Positions 37,045 through 49,190 are shown, numbered from the stretch's first letter. The stretch: DNA of 64,000 bases from Aggregatibacter actinomycetemcomitans (GCF_003130205.1 NZ_NRDF01000003.1:93096-157095), one strand, 5' to 3'. Numbers and translations: made by a program. Notes: generated by a model from the letters alone, not told the origin.

Positions 37045-38511
37045 TCACTTCACTTTTGCTTTAATCGCCTCCGCTATCAATTCTGCTTCGGGGCCAAGAA
37101 TCACTTGTAACCCGTCATTACCTAGTTTGGCATTGCTTTTAGAACCGAGGGATTTGAGTTGTTCCTCGTTGATTTTGTTACGATCAACTAAGGTTAAGCG
37201 CAAGCGGGTGATACAGGCGTCAATGGTTTTGAAGTTGTCAGCACCACCTAAAGCGTCGATAAATTTGACCGCTCTTTCTTCACGGGATTGATTGTTTACG
37301 CTTTGCACAGGGACGGATTCTTCCGTTTCTTCCGTGCGACCGATGGTTTTTAAATTAAAGGCTTGGATGGCGAAACGGAATACCAAATAATAAATGGCGA
37401 AGAACACTAAACCTTGCACCAATAACATATACCAGTTAACGGCAAGCGGGTTGCGGGAGGAAAGCACCATATCCACCAACCCGGCACTGAAACCGAAGCC
37501 CGCGATCCAGTGCATACTGGCGGCGATAAATACGGAAATCCCGGTTAATAAGGCGTGTAAGACATAAAGAATCGGCGCCACGAACATGAAAGAGAATTCG
37601 AGCGGCTCGGTAATACCGGTAAAGAAGGAAGCGAAAGCACCGGCGAGCATGATGGAGGCGACTTTCACTTTTTGGCTTGGTTTCGCACATTGGTAAATTG
37701 CCAGTGCCGCACCCGGTAAACCGAACATCATGACCGGGAAGAAGCCCGCTTGATACATACCGGTGACGCCCACGGTTGCCGTGCCTTCGGCGATGGATTT
37801 GGCGCCGCCTAAGAAATTCGGAATGTCGTTAATGCCCGCAACATCAAACCAGAACACGGAGTTTAACGCGTGGTGTAAGCCAACCGGGATTAACAAACGG
37901 TTGAAGAATCCGTAAATCCCTGCGCCCACGGCACCGAGATCTTTGATGGATTCCCCGAAGGACACTAAAGCATTGAAGATATAAGGCCATACGTAGAGTA
38001 AAATGAAAGACAAGGCGATCATGACGAAAGATACCACAATCGGCACTAAACGTTTTCCGCTGAAGAATGACAGGGCTTTCGGCAATTCCACTTGGTAAAA
38101 GCGATTGTAAAGTTCGGCGGAAAGCACACCGATTAAGATGCCGATAAATTGGTTATTGATTTTGCCGAACGCGGCAGGCACCTGGCTCGGATCAATATGT
38201 TGCAATTGCGCCACGCCGCCCGGTGCAAGCAGGGTAGTGACCACATAATAGCCCACCAAACCGGAAAGGGCGGCGGAACCGTGTTTGTCTGTGGACAACC
38301 CGAACGCCACGCCCACGGCGAATAATAAGCCCATATTGTCGATGATCGCCGCGCCGGACTTGATTAATAAGGCGGCCGGTTGGCTGTTGGCGCCCCAGCC
38401 GTCGGGGTCAAGCCAGTAGCCGATCCCCATTAATACGGCGGCTGCCGGCAAAACGGCAACAGGCACCATTAAGGCTTGCCCGATTTTTTGGGCATAACTT
38501 AAAACACTCAT
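37045..38511 (-). CDS. nagE: PTS N-acetylglucosamine/glucose-type permease, EIICB (NagE-like)
   Basis: Imports and phosphorylates a sugar, most likely N-acetylglucosamine. The 488-residue protein has a EIIC membrane domain (about 1-390) with GLHHALNSVFWF and the conserved ITEPLEFSFMF, then a EIIB domain whose phospho-cysteine lies in TIDACITRLRL (about residue 430). The segments ALSFFSGKRLVPI and MMFGLPGAALAIYQ favour NagE over PtsG. No EIIA domain is fused, so it would use a separate EIIA-Glc. Its position next to nan/nag genes supports GlcNAc; glucose is the alternative. Confidence 0.78.
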   Translation of the reverse strand: MSVLSYAQKIGQALMVPVAVLPAAAVLMGIGYWLDPDGWGANSQPAALLIKSGAAIIDNMGLLFAVGVAFGLSTDKHGSAALSGLVGYYVVTTLLAPGGVAQLQHIDPSQVPAAFGKINNQFIGILIGVLSAELYNRFYQVELPKALSFFSGKRLVPIVVSFVMIALSFILLYVWPYIFNALVSFGESIKDLGAVGAGIYGFFNRLLIPVGLHHALNSVFWFDVAGINDIPNFLGGAKSIAEGTATVGVTGMYQAGFFPVMMFGLPGAALAIYQCAKPSQKVKVASIMLAGAFASFFTGITEPLEFSFMFVAPILYVLHALLTGISVFIAASMHWIAGFGFSAGLVDMVLSSRNPLAVNWYMLLVQGLVFFAIYYLVFRFAIQAFNLKTIGRTEETEESVPVQSVNNQSREERAVKFIDALGGADNFKTIDACITRLRLTLVDRNKINEEQLKSLGSKSNAKLGNDGLQVILGPEAELIAEAIKAKVK

Positions 38512-38703
38512 AAGAACTCCTTTAATTTATTTTTGATTCCATAAGATTTTTCATTAAACGGAAGACAGCATATGCCTATGCGATTTCCTTTGGCAAATAA
38601 AAACTTCCGTTTTTGTGAGAAGTATCATGCAACGGCGTGTTATTAGCGGCGGCTCATTTTAAAACGGTTTCCTTTTCCGTAAATTTTCGTACGCCATAAT
38701 AAC

Positions 38704-38742
38704 AATGAAGGATTAAACGTTATCGGTGTAATCCTTCATTTT
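38704..38742 (-). terminator. Terminator after nanM
   Basis: AATGAAGGATTA at 38704-38715 and TAATCCTTCATT at 38729-38740 form a 12-bp stem. It marks the end of the siaP-siaT-nanM transcript. Confidence 0.65.
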
Positions 38743-38758
38743 TTACGTATTTGGCAGA

Positions 38759-39889
38759 TTATTCGACACTTAATTTTTTGCCGTCGTAACTCATGCTTTG
38801 TACGGAAGTTAGTGCTTTGCCGCTGTCGGTTTCACCGCCAATCAAAAGTACTTGATTGTTGTAAGACACCGCAACGCCATAGCCGATACCGGCAGGCAAT
38901 TCACCGATAATTTGCCATTTGCCGTTGTTTAAGGTGTAAATGTCTTTATGCCAGGCTTTGCTGAAGCCTTTGTGGGCGTGAAGTATCCCTGCTTTAAATT
39001 GCTTGACGGAGCCCGGGAAATTCGCCCCGCCGGTGACCAAATAATGACCGTGGCTATAACCTGCCATGGCGCCCGCTAAACCGTCTTGGCTTTGCCCTTT
39101 CGGTGCCGGCAAATCAGGCAGGTTTTTCCATTGCACGCCTTTGTCGGTGAATTTACCCTGATGGGTTTCCGCTGTGCGCAAGCCCGGTTTGATTTCGCCG
39201 TTCACGACGATTAACTCATTGCCTTGAATGGTGAACGCCGCGCCGGCACGTCCGGAGAACGGCACGCGACCTTCATTGCGCCATTTGTTGGTGGATGGTT
39301 CATAGCTGAGCAATTCGGTGGTGAAGAAATAATCTTCAGGGCGTTGTTCAAAATAGGCTTTGGCGATGTCGTCTTTTTTCGCTTTGTCTTCACCGGCGGC
39401 AACGGTGTCTTGGAAGAAGCCGTTGAAAATGGAGAGATTAGAACCGCCGACGATATAGACTTTGTCGCCGTGAGACGCACCGCTGGATCCCACTAAACCA
39501 CGCGGTGAACGGGTCGGCAATTTGTTCCAGATATTGCCGGCAGGGTTGTAGCTGTAAGCGTCATTGATGAGTTGTAATTCGCCTTTTTCATTTTTTTGTA
39601 AGCCGCCGAAAACGTACAATTTGCCGTCAACCGCCACCGCGACAGGTTGGTTACGTTCGCCACCCGGGAACGCGGCAATTTCTTTCCATTGCGCGTTCGG
39701 GGTTTTTAAATCCAAGGCATAAAATTTATCCCCGCCGGAGCCCAAGCCCACATAAACCGTATCGCCGATTAATGCGCCCGCACCGCTTTTAATCGCCACG
39801 GGTAAGTCGGGATAGGCCGCTTGCGTAGTCGCGGCAAAAGCCGTTGCAGCAAAAAATAAAGTCGCTAATGTTGTTTTTTTGAATGTCAT
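38759..39889 (-). CDS. nanM: N-acetylneuraminate epimerase (mutarotase)
   Basis: Periplasmic Kelch-propeller enzyme that speeds conversion of alpha- to beta-sialic acid, the form bound by SiaP. The 376-residue protein has a signal peptide ([19 protein letters not shown]) and repeated Kelch blades such as [23 protein letters not shown] and VYIVGGSN. It is the third gene of the divergent siaP-siaT-nanM arm, as in H. influenzae. Confidence 0.92.
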   Translation of the reverse strand: MTFKKTTLATLFFAATAFAATTQAAYPDLPVAIKSGAGALIGDTVYVGLGSGGDKFYALDLKTPNAQWKEIAAFPGGERNQPVAVAVDGKLYVFGGLQKNEKGELQLINDAYSYNPAGNIWNKLPTRSPRGLVGSSGASHGDKVYIVGGSNLSIFNGFFQDTVAAGEDKAKKDDIAKAYFEQRPEDYFFTTELLSYEPSTNKWRNEGRVPFSGRAGAAFTIQGNELIVVNGEIKPGLRTAETHQGKFTDKGVQWKNLPDLPAPKGQSQDGLAGAMAGYSHGHYLVTGGANFPGSVKQFKAGILHAHKGFSKAWHKDIYTLNNGKWQIIGELPAGIGYGVAVSYNNQVLLIGGETDSGKALTSVQSMSYDGKKLSVE

Positions 39890-40024
39890 AACACACCTCG
39901 TTTTGAGTTATTGTTTGCTATTCGTAAACGGCATGAATAGGTTTTTTATGGTAGGGCGCTGGTTGCCCCCCTACGGTTTTAAGTGCGGTTAAAATTCACA
40001 GCGTTTTTCAACCGCACTTTTTTC

Positions 40025-41881
40025 CTAAGGTATTAATAAATTCGGCACAAAGGTAATAATTTGCGGAAAGATGGTGATTAATACCAAAGTAATAAAAATC
40101 GGTACTAAGAATGGCAATACCCCTTTGGTCACGGTGGAGACGGACATATTGCCCACCCGTGCGACCACGAACAATGCCATTCCCATCGGCGGTGTTAAGA
40201 TACCAATCATCATGTTCAAGGTGGTCATTACACCGAAGAACACAAGGTCGATACCAAATTGCATGGCGATTGGAATAAGCATCGGTAATACCAAGAATTG
40301 CAAGGCAAGGGCGTCAATAAACATACCGAGGAATAATAACAAGGCGTTAATCATCACCAATACCATTAACGGGGAATCCGCCACGGCAACGAACACATCG
40401 GCAATACGCATTGCCACTTGTTCGCGGGCGATCATGTCGCCGAAGAAGGTCACCGTCATGATCATCAGGGCGACTACGCCGGTAATCGCCATGGCTTCCA
40501 CACAGCTGTTGAACAGTATTTTAAGGGTAAGTTCTTTATACACGAATTTACCGATAATGATGGAATAGAATGCCGCCACTACCGCAGATTCTGTCGGGCT
40601 GAATAAACCGGAGAAGATCCCGCCGATAATCAATAACGGGGTTAAAATCGCCCAGAATGCCCCTTTAAAAGAGGCGCAAAGGTGCGCCCGGGTGGTTTTA
40701 GATGTTTTTGGATATCTGCGTTTTTTAGCAATGTAATAGTTCATACCCATTAGTGCGATGGTGACTAAGACGCCCGGGATGAAGCCGGCAATAAATAATT
40801 TCGCAATGGATTCGTTGGCGATAACGCCGTAAATAATCATGGCGATACTTGGCGGCACTAGCGGACCAATGATACAGGAAGCCGCAGTGATACCACCACA
40901 CACGTCGTCGTCATAACCTGCGTCGCGCATGGCTTTGATTTCCAGTTGACCTAAACCGCCGGCATCGGCAAGGGCAGAACCCGACATACCGGAGAATAAT
41001 AAGCTGGCGCCGATGTTAACGTGTCCCATTCCGCCGGTATAGTGACCTAATAAAGTTTTGGCGAAATCAAAGATTCGGGTAGTGATACCGCCGGTGTTCA
41101 TTAAAATTCCGGTGAGAATATAAAATGGTACGGCAAGGAGTGGAAAACTGTCCAAGCTCATGGTCAGTTTTTCGGAAGCCGCATTGACCACGTTCCAACG
41201 GGTCATAGAGAAATAAAGCAGGGTAGTGATGAATAGTGACCAGCCCACCGGTACGCCTAAAAACATGATAATCAACCAGAAGACCAGTGCGACATAAACC
41301 GCATTGGAACCAAATTTGACATATTCCGTGATGCGCAGTGCCCTGTACCATTCAGGGGTGGCAAATAAAATACCCAATAAAATAACTGCACTTATAATGA
41401 AAAAGGTTGCCGGCAGATAGCTTTTATTGTCTTTGAAATTATCCGCTTGCGCTTGAAAGAAGCGAATTAACATCAAAATGGAAATAATCGGCAGGGAAGC
41501 GTAAATCCATTTTTCCGAAATACCACCTAAGGCATCAATGGGGAAACCGGCACCTGCGAAGGTTTTTATACCGAAATGGATAAAGAAAATCACACCGAGG
41601 AAAATCACCAATTGCACAAAGGAATTGACGACTTTTTTGATTGTCGGCGGCATTAAGTTGGTGAGAAAGTCGATATAAACATGTTCTTGTTTTCTGATGG
41701 CGACACTGATACCAAGCATACCTACATAAACGAACAGCAGTTTTGCCAGTTCTTCACTCCAAATTAATGGAGAGTGGAAAGCTTGTCTGAACAGAATTTG
41801 TAAAACAAGAATGCAGAATATCACGAGGAATAAGACACCACCGATCCATTCTTCAAGTTTATTAAAGATTTTCATTTTCAA
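40025..41881 (-). CDS. siaT: Sialic acid TRAP transporter, fused QM permease
   Basis: Sodium-driven membrane component of the sialic acid TRAP transporter. The 618-residue chain fuses the small Q domain (about 1-165, with [19 protein letters not shown]) to the large M domain (about 190-618, with [18 protein letters not shown] and [11 protein letters not shown] segments). The fusion is typical of Pasteurellaceae SiaT (also called SiaQM). It follows siaP by about 57 bases. Confidence 0.94.
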   Translation of the reverse strand: MKMKIFNKLEEWIGGVLFLVIFCILVLQILFRQAFHSPLIWSEELAKLLFVYVGMLGISVAIRKQEHVYIDFLTNLMPPTIKKVVNSFVQLVIFLGVIFFIHFGIKTFAGAGFPIDALGGISEKWIYASLPIISILMLIRFFQAQADNFKDNKSYLPATFFIISAVILLGILFATPEWYRALRITEYVKFGSNAVYVALVFWLIIMFLGVPVGWSLFITTLLYFSMTRWNVVNAASEKLTMSLDSFPLLAVPFYILTGILMNTGGITTRIFDFAKTLLGHYTGGMGHVNIGASLLFSGMSGSALADAGGLGQLEIKAMRDAGYDDDVCGGITAASCIIGPLVPPSIAMIIYGVIANESIAKLFIAGFIPGVLVTIALMGMNYYIAKKRRYPKTSKTTRAHLCASFKGAFWAILTPLLIIGGIFSGLFSPTESAVVAAFYSIIIGKFVYKELTLKILFNSCVEAMAITGVVALMIMTVTFFGDMIAREQVAMRIADVFVAVADSPLMVLVMINALLLFLGMFIDALALQFLVLPMLIPIAMQFGIDLVFFGVMTTLNMMIGILTPPMGMALFVVARVGNMSVSTVTKGVLPFLVPIFITLVLITIFPQIITFVPNLLIP

Positions 41882-41938
41882 CTCCGTTCAATCATAATGG
41901 AGGAAATGCCTGCCGAAACAGGCACACGTATGCGTCAA

Positions 41939-42970
<1,032 letters not shown>

Positions 42971-43040
42971 TTACAGCTCAGTTTGCATTCTAAAGTAAAA
43001 AAATCGTTTTTAAATAGAGAATGAAGCTTTATTTCAAAAA

Positions 43041-43056
43041 TGAGAAGTAGATCACA
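43041..43056. promoter_or_regulatory. CRP-like site in the siaP/nanE divergent region
   Basis: TGAGA, AGTAGA, TCACA matches the CRP core TGTGA-N6-TCACA at 9 of 10 positions. In H. influenzae the same intergenic region is co-controlled by CRP and the GlcN6P-responsive regulator SiaR. The SiaR operator itself cannot be placed with confidence; the AT-rich block at about 43070-43110 is a candidate. Confidence 0.66.
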
Positions 43057-43166
43057 TAGTTGGAATATCACTTCAAAAAATATTTTAAAATGAAATTTTA
43101 TTTTAGTAGAATGTCCCCACTGACTAGAATGACTGCCAAATGCAGTTGTAAAAAAGAGGAGTGTCT

Positions 43167-43868
43167 ATGTCACAGCGATTACAAAAATTATCTCATCAAG
43201 CCGTTTTCGCTCAACTTCAGAACGGGTTAATTGCCTCCTGCCAACCGGTGGATGATGGTCCGATGGATAAACCGGAAATTGTCGCCGCCATGGCACAGGC
43301 TTCGGTTGCCGGCGGGGCAGTGGGGCTGCGTATTGAAGGCGTGGACAATTTAAAAGCCGTGCGCCCGATCGTAAATGTGCCGATCATCGGTATCGTCAAA
43401 CGGGATCTTCCCGACAGCCCGGTGCGCATCACGCCGTTTTTACAGGATATTGAAGACTTGGCGCACGCCGGAGCGGATATTATCGCGGTGGACGGTACTC
43501 ATCGCCCGCGTCCGGTGGACATTGAAAGTGCGGTCAAAAAAATTCATGAAATGGGCTGTCTTGCTATGGCGGATTGCTCCAATTTGGAAGAAGGGTTGTA
43601 TTGCCAAAAACTCGGCTTTGACATCGTGGGCAGCACCATGTCGGGCTATACCGGCGGCACCGTACCGACAGAACCGGATTATCAGCTGGTGAAAGATTTG
43701 AAAGCGGCAGGTTGCAAAGTGATGGCGGAAGGGCGTTATAACACGCCGGAACTTGCCAAAACCGCCATTGAAATCGGCGCGGATTTCGTCACCGTCGGGT
43801 CGGCATTAACCCGCCTGGAACACATCGTCAGTTGGTTCACAAGTGCGGTCAAATCTGCAGACAAATAA
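43167..43868 (+). CDS. nanE: N-acetylmannosamine-6-phosphate 2-epimerase
   Basis: Converts ManNAc-6-P to GlcNAc-6-P in sialic acid breakdown. A TIM-barrel protein of 233 residues with [30 protein letters not shown] and [17 protein letters not shown] motifs. ATG at 43167 follows an AGAGGAG ribosome-binding site; a GTG two codons earlier overlaps it and is less likely. It is the first gene of the nanEK-siaR-nanA-nagBA arm. Confidence 0.93.
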   Translation: MSQRLQKLSHQAVFAQLQNGLIASCQPVDDGPMDKPEIVAAMAQASVAGGAVGLRIEGVDNLKAVRPIVNVPIIGIVKRDLPDSPVRITPFLQDIEDLAHAGADIIAVDGTHRPRPVDIESAVKKIHEMGCLAMADCSNLEEGLYCQKLGFDIVGSTMSGYTGGTVPTEPDYQLVKDLKAAGCKVMAEGRYNTPELAKTAIEIGADFVTVGSALTRLEHIVSWFTSAVKSADK

Positions 43869-43879
43869 AAGAGGGATTC

Positions 43880-44767
43880 ATGATGCGTTGCTTAGCCTTA
43901 GATATCGGCGGAACCAAAATCGCCGCCGCCATTGTTGATCAGAACCAAGTCACACAACGGAAACAAATTCATACGCCACAGGAAAATGTGGTGGCGGCAA
44001 TGCATCAAACTCTCGCGCAATTACTCACGGATTATGCGGGGCAATTTGATTACGTTGCGGTTGCCTCAACGGGCATCATCAATAAAGGAATATTGACCGC
44101 ACTGAATCCGAAAAATCTGGGAGGACTTGCCTACTTCCCGTTAAAAGAAAGCCTTTCCAAGCATACGTCCAAGCCGGTGTATTTATTAAACGATGCGCAG
44201 GCGGCGACTTATGCGGAATATCAACTGCAAGATAAAAATAACATTCAAAACTTTGCCTTCATTACCGTCTCCACCGGTGTGGGAGGCGGGTTAATTTTAA
44301 ATCGCCAATTACTTACCGAGCCAAACGGCATTGCCGGTCATATCGGACACACCATTGCGGATCCGAACGGACCGCTGTGCGGTTGCGGACGTGTGGGCTG
44401 TGTGGAAGCCATCGCATCGGGGCGCGCCATTGAAGCGGTTTCCAGACAATGGGACGATCTTTGCGATACGAAAGAAGTGTTCGCCCGTTTTCGAAAAACG
44501 GACGAAAAAGCCACCGCACTTGTATTCCGTTCAGCAAAAGCCATCGCTAATCTGGTGGCGGATTTGGTTATCGGTATGGATATTCAAAAAGTGGTTATCG
44601 GCGGCAGTGTAGGGCTGGCGGAAGGCTATTTGCCTTTGGTGCAAACCTATTTGCAGCAGATGCCGGAAGTGTATCGCGGCGCTATCGAATCGGCGCAATT
44701 AGGGCAGGATGCAGGGCTTATCGGTGTGGCTTCATGGACGCTGGCGCAAATCCAGGCTGCTGCGTAA
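43880..44767 (+). CDS. nanK: N-acetylmannosamine kinase
   Basis: Phosphorylates ManNAc with ATP. The 295-residue ROK-family protein has the phosphate loop (LALDIGGTKIAAAI), a glucose-type substrate loop (NDAQAATYAEY) and the ROK zinc site (GHTIADPNGPLCGCGRVGCVEA). The start at 43880 follows GAGGG; the longer frame overlapping nanE is not needed. Confidence 0.93.
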   Translation: MMRCLALDIGGTKIAAAIVDQNQVTQRKQIHTPQENVVAAMHQTLAQLLTDYAGQFDYVAVASTGIINKGILTALNPKNLGGLAYFPLKESLSKHTSKPVYLLNDAQAATYAEYQLQDKNNIQNFAFITVSTGVGGGLILNRQLLTEPNGIAGHIGHTIADPNGPLCGCGRVGCVEAIASGRAIEAVSRQWDDLCDTKEVFARFRKTDEKATALVFRSAKAIANLVADLVIGMDIQKVVIGGSVGLAEGYLPLVQTYLQQMPEVYRGAIESAQLGQDAGLIGVASWTLAQIQAAA

Positions 44768-44776
44768 GGGGAATTT

Positions 44777-45646
44777 ATGGCAACCAATGGCAATGTGCTT
44801 AGCACCATTAGCGCGTTATATCAGAGTTTAACCAAAACGGAAAAGAAAATTGCCGATGTGATTTCGCAATCGCCGGAAATGGTCATGCAATATTCTCTTT
44901 CCGAGCTTGCGTCGAATTTGAATGTGGGCGAAGCGACTTTTGTGCGTTTTTGTCGGACCTTGGGTTTCAAAGGCTTCAGTGATTTCAAACTGGCGTTTTC
45001 CATTGAGCTGGCAACTGCCAGAGAAAGCCGTGACGACACCGTACTTGAAACGGAAATCATGCCCGATGACGATTCATTGAAAATCGCCCACAAATTGCAA
45101 GCGGCGATTTCCAAAGTGATGGACGAAACGGTGAATTTGCTGGATTTCCAACAGCTTGAAGACGTGGTACGGGCAATTCAAAAAGCCAAACGGGTCTTTT
45201 TATTCGGCGTGGGTTCCTCCGGCGTGACGGCGGAAGATGCAAAAAATAAATTTATGCGTATCGGCGTGCCGGTGGATGCCACAGGCAATAATCATTTCAT
45301 GTATATGCAGGCGGCACTGCTGAAGGAAACCGATGTGGCGGTTGGGATCAGCCATTCCGGTTATTCGCAGGAAACCGCTCATACTTTAAAGATCGCCAAA
45401 CAAAATGGGGCGACGACGGTGGCGTTAACGCACAGTTTGCGTTCGCCTATTACCGAACATGTGGATTTCGTGCTGGTCAACGGTAATAAACAGGGAAAAC
45501 TGCAAGGGGATTCCATCGGCACGAAAATCGCTCAATTATTTGTATTGGATTTGATCTACGCGTTATTGGTGCAAGCCGAACAGGACGCGGCGACCAAAAC
45601 CAAACAGAAAACACTTAATGTTATTTTAGAACAACGTATTAAATAG
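44777..45646 (+). CDS. siaR: RpiR-family regulator of sialic acid genes
   Basis: Transcription factor that represses, and with GlcN-6-P modulates, the nan/sia operons in H. influenzae (also called NanR/NagR). The 289-residue protein has an N-terminal helix-turn-helix (SLSELASNLNVGEATFVRFCR) and a C-terminal SIS sugar-phosphate domain (LFGVGSSGVTAEDAKNKFMR, VGISHSGYSQETAHTL). It lies 9 bases after nanK in the operon. Confidence 0.9.
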   Translation: MATNGNVLSTISALYQSLTKTEKKIADVISQSPEMVMQYSLSELASNLNVGEATFVRFCRTLGFKGFSDFKLAFSIELATARESRDDTVLETEIMPDDDSLKIAHKLQAAISKVMDETVNLLDFQQLEDVVRAIQKAKRVFLFGVGSSGVTAEDAKNKFMRIGVPVDATGNNHFMYMQAALLKETDVAVGISHSGYSQETAHTLKIAKQNGATTVALTHSLRSPITEHVDFVLVNGNKQGKLQGDSIGTKIAQLFVLDLIYALLVQAEQDAATKTKQKTLNVILEQRIK

Positions 45647-45655
45647 GAGAAAACT

Positions 45656-46534
45656 ATGCGGGATTTAAAAGGAATTTTCAGTGCATTATTAGTATCATTC
45701 AACGAAGACGGCTCCGTGAATGAAAAAGGTTTGCGTGAAATTATTCGTTACAACATCGATAAAATGAAAGTGGACGGCTTGTATGTGGGCGGTTCCACCG
45801 GTGAAAACTTCATGCTCTCCACGGAAGAGAAAAAACAAATCTTCCGCATTGCCAAAGATGAAGCCAAAGACCAAGTGGCGTTAATCGCTCAAGTGGGTAG
45901 CGTGAATTTACAGGAAGCCGTTGAACTCGGTAAATACGCCACCGAATTAGGCTATGACAGTCTGTCTGCGGTCACCCCGTTCTACTACAAATTCAGCTTC
46001 CCTGAAATCAAACATTACTACGACACCATCATTGCCGAAACCGGCAACAACATGATCGTGTATTCCATTCCGTTCTTGACCGGTGTGAACATGGGGATCG
46101 AACAATTCGGCGAGCTTTACAAAAATCCGAAAGTACTTGGCGTGAAATTCACTGCAGGCGATTTCTATTTGTTGGAACGCTTGAAAAAAGCCTATCCGAA
46201 CCACTTAATCTGGGCAGGTTTCGACGAAATGATGTTACCGGCAGCCTCTTTAGGCGTCGATGGTGCCATCGGTTCAACATTCAACGTAAACGGTGTTCGT
46301 GCGCGCCAAATCTTTGAATTAACCAAAGCGGGTAAACTCAAAGAAGCCCTCGAAATTCAACACGTCACCAACGATTTAATCGAAGGCATTTTGGCGAACG
46401 GTTTATATTTAACCATCAAAGAATTGTTGAAATTGGAAGGCGTACACGCCGGCTACTGCCGTGAACCGATGACCGCCAAAGCCACACCGGAACAACTCGC
46501 CAGAGCCAAAGAATTAAAAGCGAAGTATTTATAA
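45656..46534 (+). CDS. nanA: N-acetylneuraminate lyase
   Basis: Aldolase that splits Neu5Ac into ManNAc and pyruvate. The 292-residue TIM barrel contains the Schiff-base lysine in [12 protein letters not shown] (about residue 164), the GSTGEN carboxylate-binding motif and the conserved tyrosine in NMIVYSIPF. It follows siaR closely in the operon. Confidence 0.95.
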   Translation: MRDLKGIFSALLVSFNEDGSVNEKGLREIIRYNIDKMKVDGLYVGGSTGENFMLSTEEKKQIFRIAKDEAKDQVALIAQVGSVNLQEAVELGKYATELGYDSLSAVTPFYYKFSFPEIKHYYDTIIAETGNNMIVYSIPFLTGVNMGIEQFGELYKNPKVLGVKFTAGDFYLLERLKKAYPNHLIWAGFDEMMLPAASLGVDGAIGSTFNVNGVRARQIFELTKAGKLKEALEIQHVTNDLIEGILANGLYLTIKELLKLEGVHAGYCREPMTAKATPEQLARAKELKAKYL

Positions 46535-46569
46535 TCTAATGGAAAAAATGACCGCACTTTAATTCGCTT

Positions 46570-46600
46570 TGTAGGGACAGGGAGAAAGCCGGTCCCTACA
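46570..46600. repeat. Small inverted repeat between nanA and nagB
   Basis: TGTAGGGAC and GTCCCTACA flank a 13-base loop, with uptake signals on both sides (46550 and 46612). It may attenuate transcription between nanA and nagB. Confidence 0.5.
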
Positions 46601-46640
46601 ATAGATCGGATAGTGCGGTCAATAATAAAGGAATTTCACT

Positions 46641-47444
46641 ATGCGTCTTATCCCACTCACTACAGAACAACAAGTCAGCCGTTGGGCGGCTCGTCATATT
46701 GTGGATCGAATCAATCAATTCAAACCCACTGAAGATCGTCCTTTCGTTTTAGGCTTGCCGACCGGCAGCACACCGTTAAAAACCTATCAGGAACTCATTA
46801 AACTTTATCAAGCGGGTGAAGTGAGTTTTAAACATGTGGTGACATTTAACATGGATGAATATGTCGGTTTGCTGAAAGAACATCCGGAAAGTTATCACAG
46901 CTTTATGTATAACAACTTCTTCAATCATGTGGATATTCAGCCGCAAAATATCAATATTTTAAACGGCAACACGGAAGATCATGATGAAGAATGCCGTCGT
47001 TACGAAGAAAAAATCAAATCCTACGGCAAAATCAATTTATTCATGGGCGGCGTGGGCGTTGACGGGCATATCGCCTTTAACGAACCGGCGTCTTCCTTAA
47101 GCTCCCGCACCCGTATTAAAACCTTGACGAAAGACACCTTAATCGCCAATTCCCGTTTCTTTGATAATGATGTCAACAAAGTACCGAAATATGCGTTAAC
47201 CATCGGAGTGGCAACATTATTGGATGCAGAAGAAGTGATGATCTTAGCCACCGGACACCCAAAAGCCCTTGCGGTGCAAGCGGCGGTGGAAGGCTCGGTG
47301 AACCACCTCTGGACAGTCAGCGCGTTGCAATTACATCGCCACTTTATTTTGGTTACGGATGAAGCGGCACTGCAAGAACTGAAAGTGAAAACCGTGAAAT
47401 ATTTCACCGAATTGGAAGAAAGAGCCATTCACAGCGTGTTATAG
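46641..47444 (+). CDS. nagB: Glucosamine-6-phosphate deaminase
   Basis: Converts GlcN-6-P to fructose-6-P and ammonia, feeding glycolysis. The 267-residue protein has [13 protein letters not shown], the catalytic FNMDEYVGL and [16 protein letters not shown] motifs of the family. It is preceded by a USS hairpin and followed by nagA. Confidence 0.95.
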   Translation: MRLIPLTTEQQVSRWAARHIVDRINQFKPTEDRPFVLGLPTGSTPLKTYQELIKLYQAGEVSFKHVVTFNMDEYVGLLKEHPESYHSFMYNNFFNHVDIQPQNINILNGNTEDHDEECRRYEEKIKSYGKINLFMGGVGVDGHIAFNEPASSLSSRTRIKTLTKDTLIANSRFFDNDVNKVPKYALTIGVATLLDAEEVMILATGHPKALAVQAAVEGSVNHLWTVSALQLHRHFILVTDEAALQELKVKTVKYFTELEERAIHSVL

Positions 47445-47499
47445 TTAAACGCCGCACGAAAGTGCGGTTGTTTTTTTCGATAAATTTGGGAAGATAAGA

Positions 47500-48645
47500 A
47501 TGAAATATGCATTAACGAACTCTGTGATTTACACAAAATATGAGGTGCTACGGGATTATGCCGTGGTGATTGAAGGCGAACATATTCAAGCCGTGGTTCC
47601 GCAAAGCGAATTGGAAAGCGGCATTAAAACCATTGATTTGCAAGGACATAACCTCACGGCGGGGTTTATCGATTTGCAACTTAACGGCTGCGGCGGCGTG
47701 ATGTTTAACGATCAAACCAGCGTAGAAACTTTAGAAATCATGCAAGCCACCAATTTGAAATCGGGCTGCACCAGTTTCTTACCGACCTTTATCACCGCGC
47801 CCGATGAAGGCATTAAAAGTGCGGTCAACATTATGCGCGAATATTTAACCAAGCATAAAAACCAAGCGCTTGGCTTGCACATTGAAGGACCGTATTTAAG
47901 CGTTGAGAAAAAAGGCGTACACCGCCCAGAATACATTCGCGAAATTTCGCCGGAAATGAAAGATTTCCTTTGTGAAAACGCCGATGTGATCACCAAACTC
48001 ACGATTGCCGCGGAAAATCCGACCGCCAATTACATTCTGGATTTCGTGAAAAGCGGCATTGTGGTTTCCATCGGGCATTCCAACGCCACCTATGAAGTAG
48101 CAAAAGCGGCGTTCCATAAAGGTGCCACCTTCGCCACCCACTTACACAACGCCATGTCGCCGATCAGTTCCGGACGTGCTATGGGCGTGGTTGGCGCGGT
48201 GTTGGATTCCGACATTTACACCGGCATTATCGTGGACGGTGTGCATGTGAATTTTGGCAACGTGCGCATTGATAAAAAAGTGAAAGGCGACAAACTCTGC
48301 ATCGTCACCGACTCCCTTGCCGCCGCCGGCGCAGGCCCGGAATTGGAGAGTTTCACCTTCGTGGGGAAAACCATTTATGTGAAAGACAGTCGTTGCTACG
48401 ACGGCAACGGCACCATCGCCGGCGCCTCCATCACCATGATGGAATCCATCAAAAACGCTGTGGAATATGTGGAAATCCCGCTCGCCGAAGCCGTTCGTAT
48501 GAGTAACCTTTACCCTGCACGCGCCATCGGCGTGGACGATCGTTTGGGTTCCGTGGAAGCCGGCAAAATCGCCAACCTCGCCGTATTCACCAATGATTAC
48601 AAGGTCATCAGCACCGTGGTAAACGGCGAGTGGAAAGCGAATTAA
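47500..48645 (+). CDS. nagA: N-acetylglucosamine-6-phosphate deacetylase
   Basis: Removes acetate from GlcNAc-6-P. The 381-residue amidohydrolase keeps the metal and catalytic residues in HIEGPYLS, SIGHSNATYEVA, ATHLHNAMSP and the catalytic aspartate in CIVTDSLAAAG. It completes the pathway from sialic acid (NanA, NanK, NanE) to fructose-6-P with NagB. Confidence 0.95.
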   Translation: MKYALTNSVIYTKYEVLRDYAVVIEGEHIQAVVPQSELESGIKTIDLQGHNLTAGFIDLQLNGCGGVMFNDQTSVETLEIMQATNLKSGCTSFLPTFITAPDEGIKSAVNIMREYLTKHKNQALGLHIEGPYLSVEKKGVHRPEYIREISPEMKDFLCENADVITKLTIAAENPTANYILDFVKSGIVVSIGHSNATYEVAKAAFHKGATFATHLHNAMSPISSGRAMGVVGAVLDSDIYTGIIVDGVHVNFGNVRIDKKVKGDKLCIVTDSLAAAGAGPELESFTFVGKTIYVKDSRCYDGNGTIAGASITMMESIKNAVEYVEIPLAEAVRMSNLYPARAIGVDDRLGSVEAGKIANLAVFTNDYKVISTVVNGEWKAN

Positions 48646-48701
48646 TCAATGGTAGGGTGGGAGTTATCCCACCGTTTAAAACTACAATATTTTTAAATTT
48701 C

Positions 48702-49105
48702 GATGGCGCGTGTCTCCTGACCACAGTTGTTCGAAACATTGTAACTATTTATATAAAAAGAAAAAAACTTGGCTCCCCTCGTTCACGGGGGGAGCCGGGC
48801 GAAGCCCTGAGGGGGGGCAAAATCTCAATTTTTAAGCATGATCTTGTGGAAACATCAAGATAAATCCCCCCTTCCGCCCTTCGGGCACGTTATTCGCAAG
48901 CTCGGAAACTCACTTGCTCACCCCTTTGGGGTCGTTGGCAGAGCCAACGCTCAAAACGCATTGCGTTTTGTCCCCCGTAAACGGAGGAAGGCAAGATATT
49001 TAAAAAATATCAATGAATTATAATGTTTCGAACAGCTGTGGTCTCCTGACGCGTGCCTTTTTATATCAACGGGTCATCGGCACAGGCTGTAAAGCGTGCG
49101 CCATC
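48702..49105. repeat. Palindromic intergenic repeat, split by an inserted element
   Basis: Without the inserted element (48721-49041 plus one target copy), the flanks join into a unit starting GATGGCGCGTGTCTCCTGA and ending GCGTGCGCCATC, an inverted repeat with GATGGCGC/GCGCCATC ends. It belongs to the same family as the units at 62879 and 63834. Confidence 0.6.
48721..49041. mobile_element. 321-bp MITE-like element with 8-bp target duplication
   Basis: The ends are inverted repeats: CCACAG, T, TGTTCGAAACATT on the left and the complement with C in the variable position on the right (22 of 24 bases match). TCTCCTGA occurs directly outside both ends (48713-48720 and 49042-49049), a classic target duplication. 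No transposase is encoded. The interior carries a GGCTCCCC...GGGGGGAGCC unit (48771-48817) related to the hrpA insertion, and a second unit (about 48888-48973) shared with 62970-63047. Confidence 0.8.
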
Positions 49106-49118
49106 AAATATTCTGAAA

Positions 49119-49182
49119 ACAAAAGTGCGGTGGATTTTCCAAGTGTTTTTTAAAACACCGAAAAAATCTACCGCACTTTTAT
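49119..49182. terminator. USS hairpin between nagA side and tpx
   Basis: AAAAGTGCGGTGGATTTT near 49124 pairs with AAAATCTACCGCACTTTT near 49165, with a short inner AAGTGTTTT/AAAACACC pairing. It terminates tpx on the minus strand. Confidence 0.7.
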
Positions 49183-49190
49183 GTGATCAA

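Noticed and set aside
48630..49023. Two open frames of 77 and 61 codons after nagA
   Set aside because: They lie within the transposable element and its repeats, lack ribosome-binding sites and do not resemble proteins.
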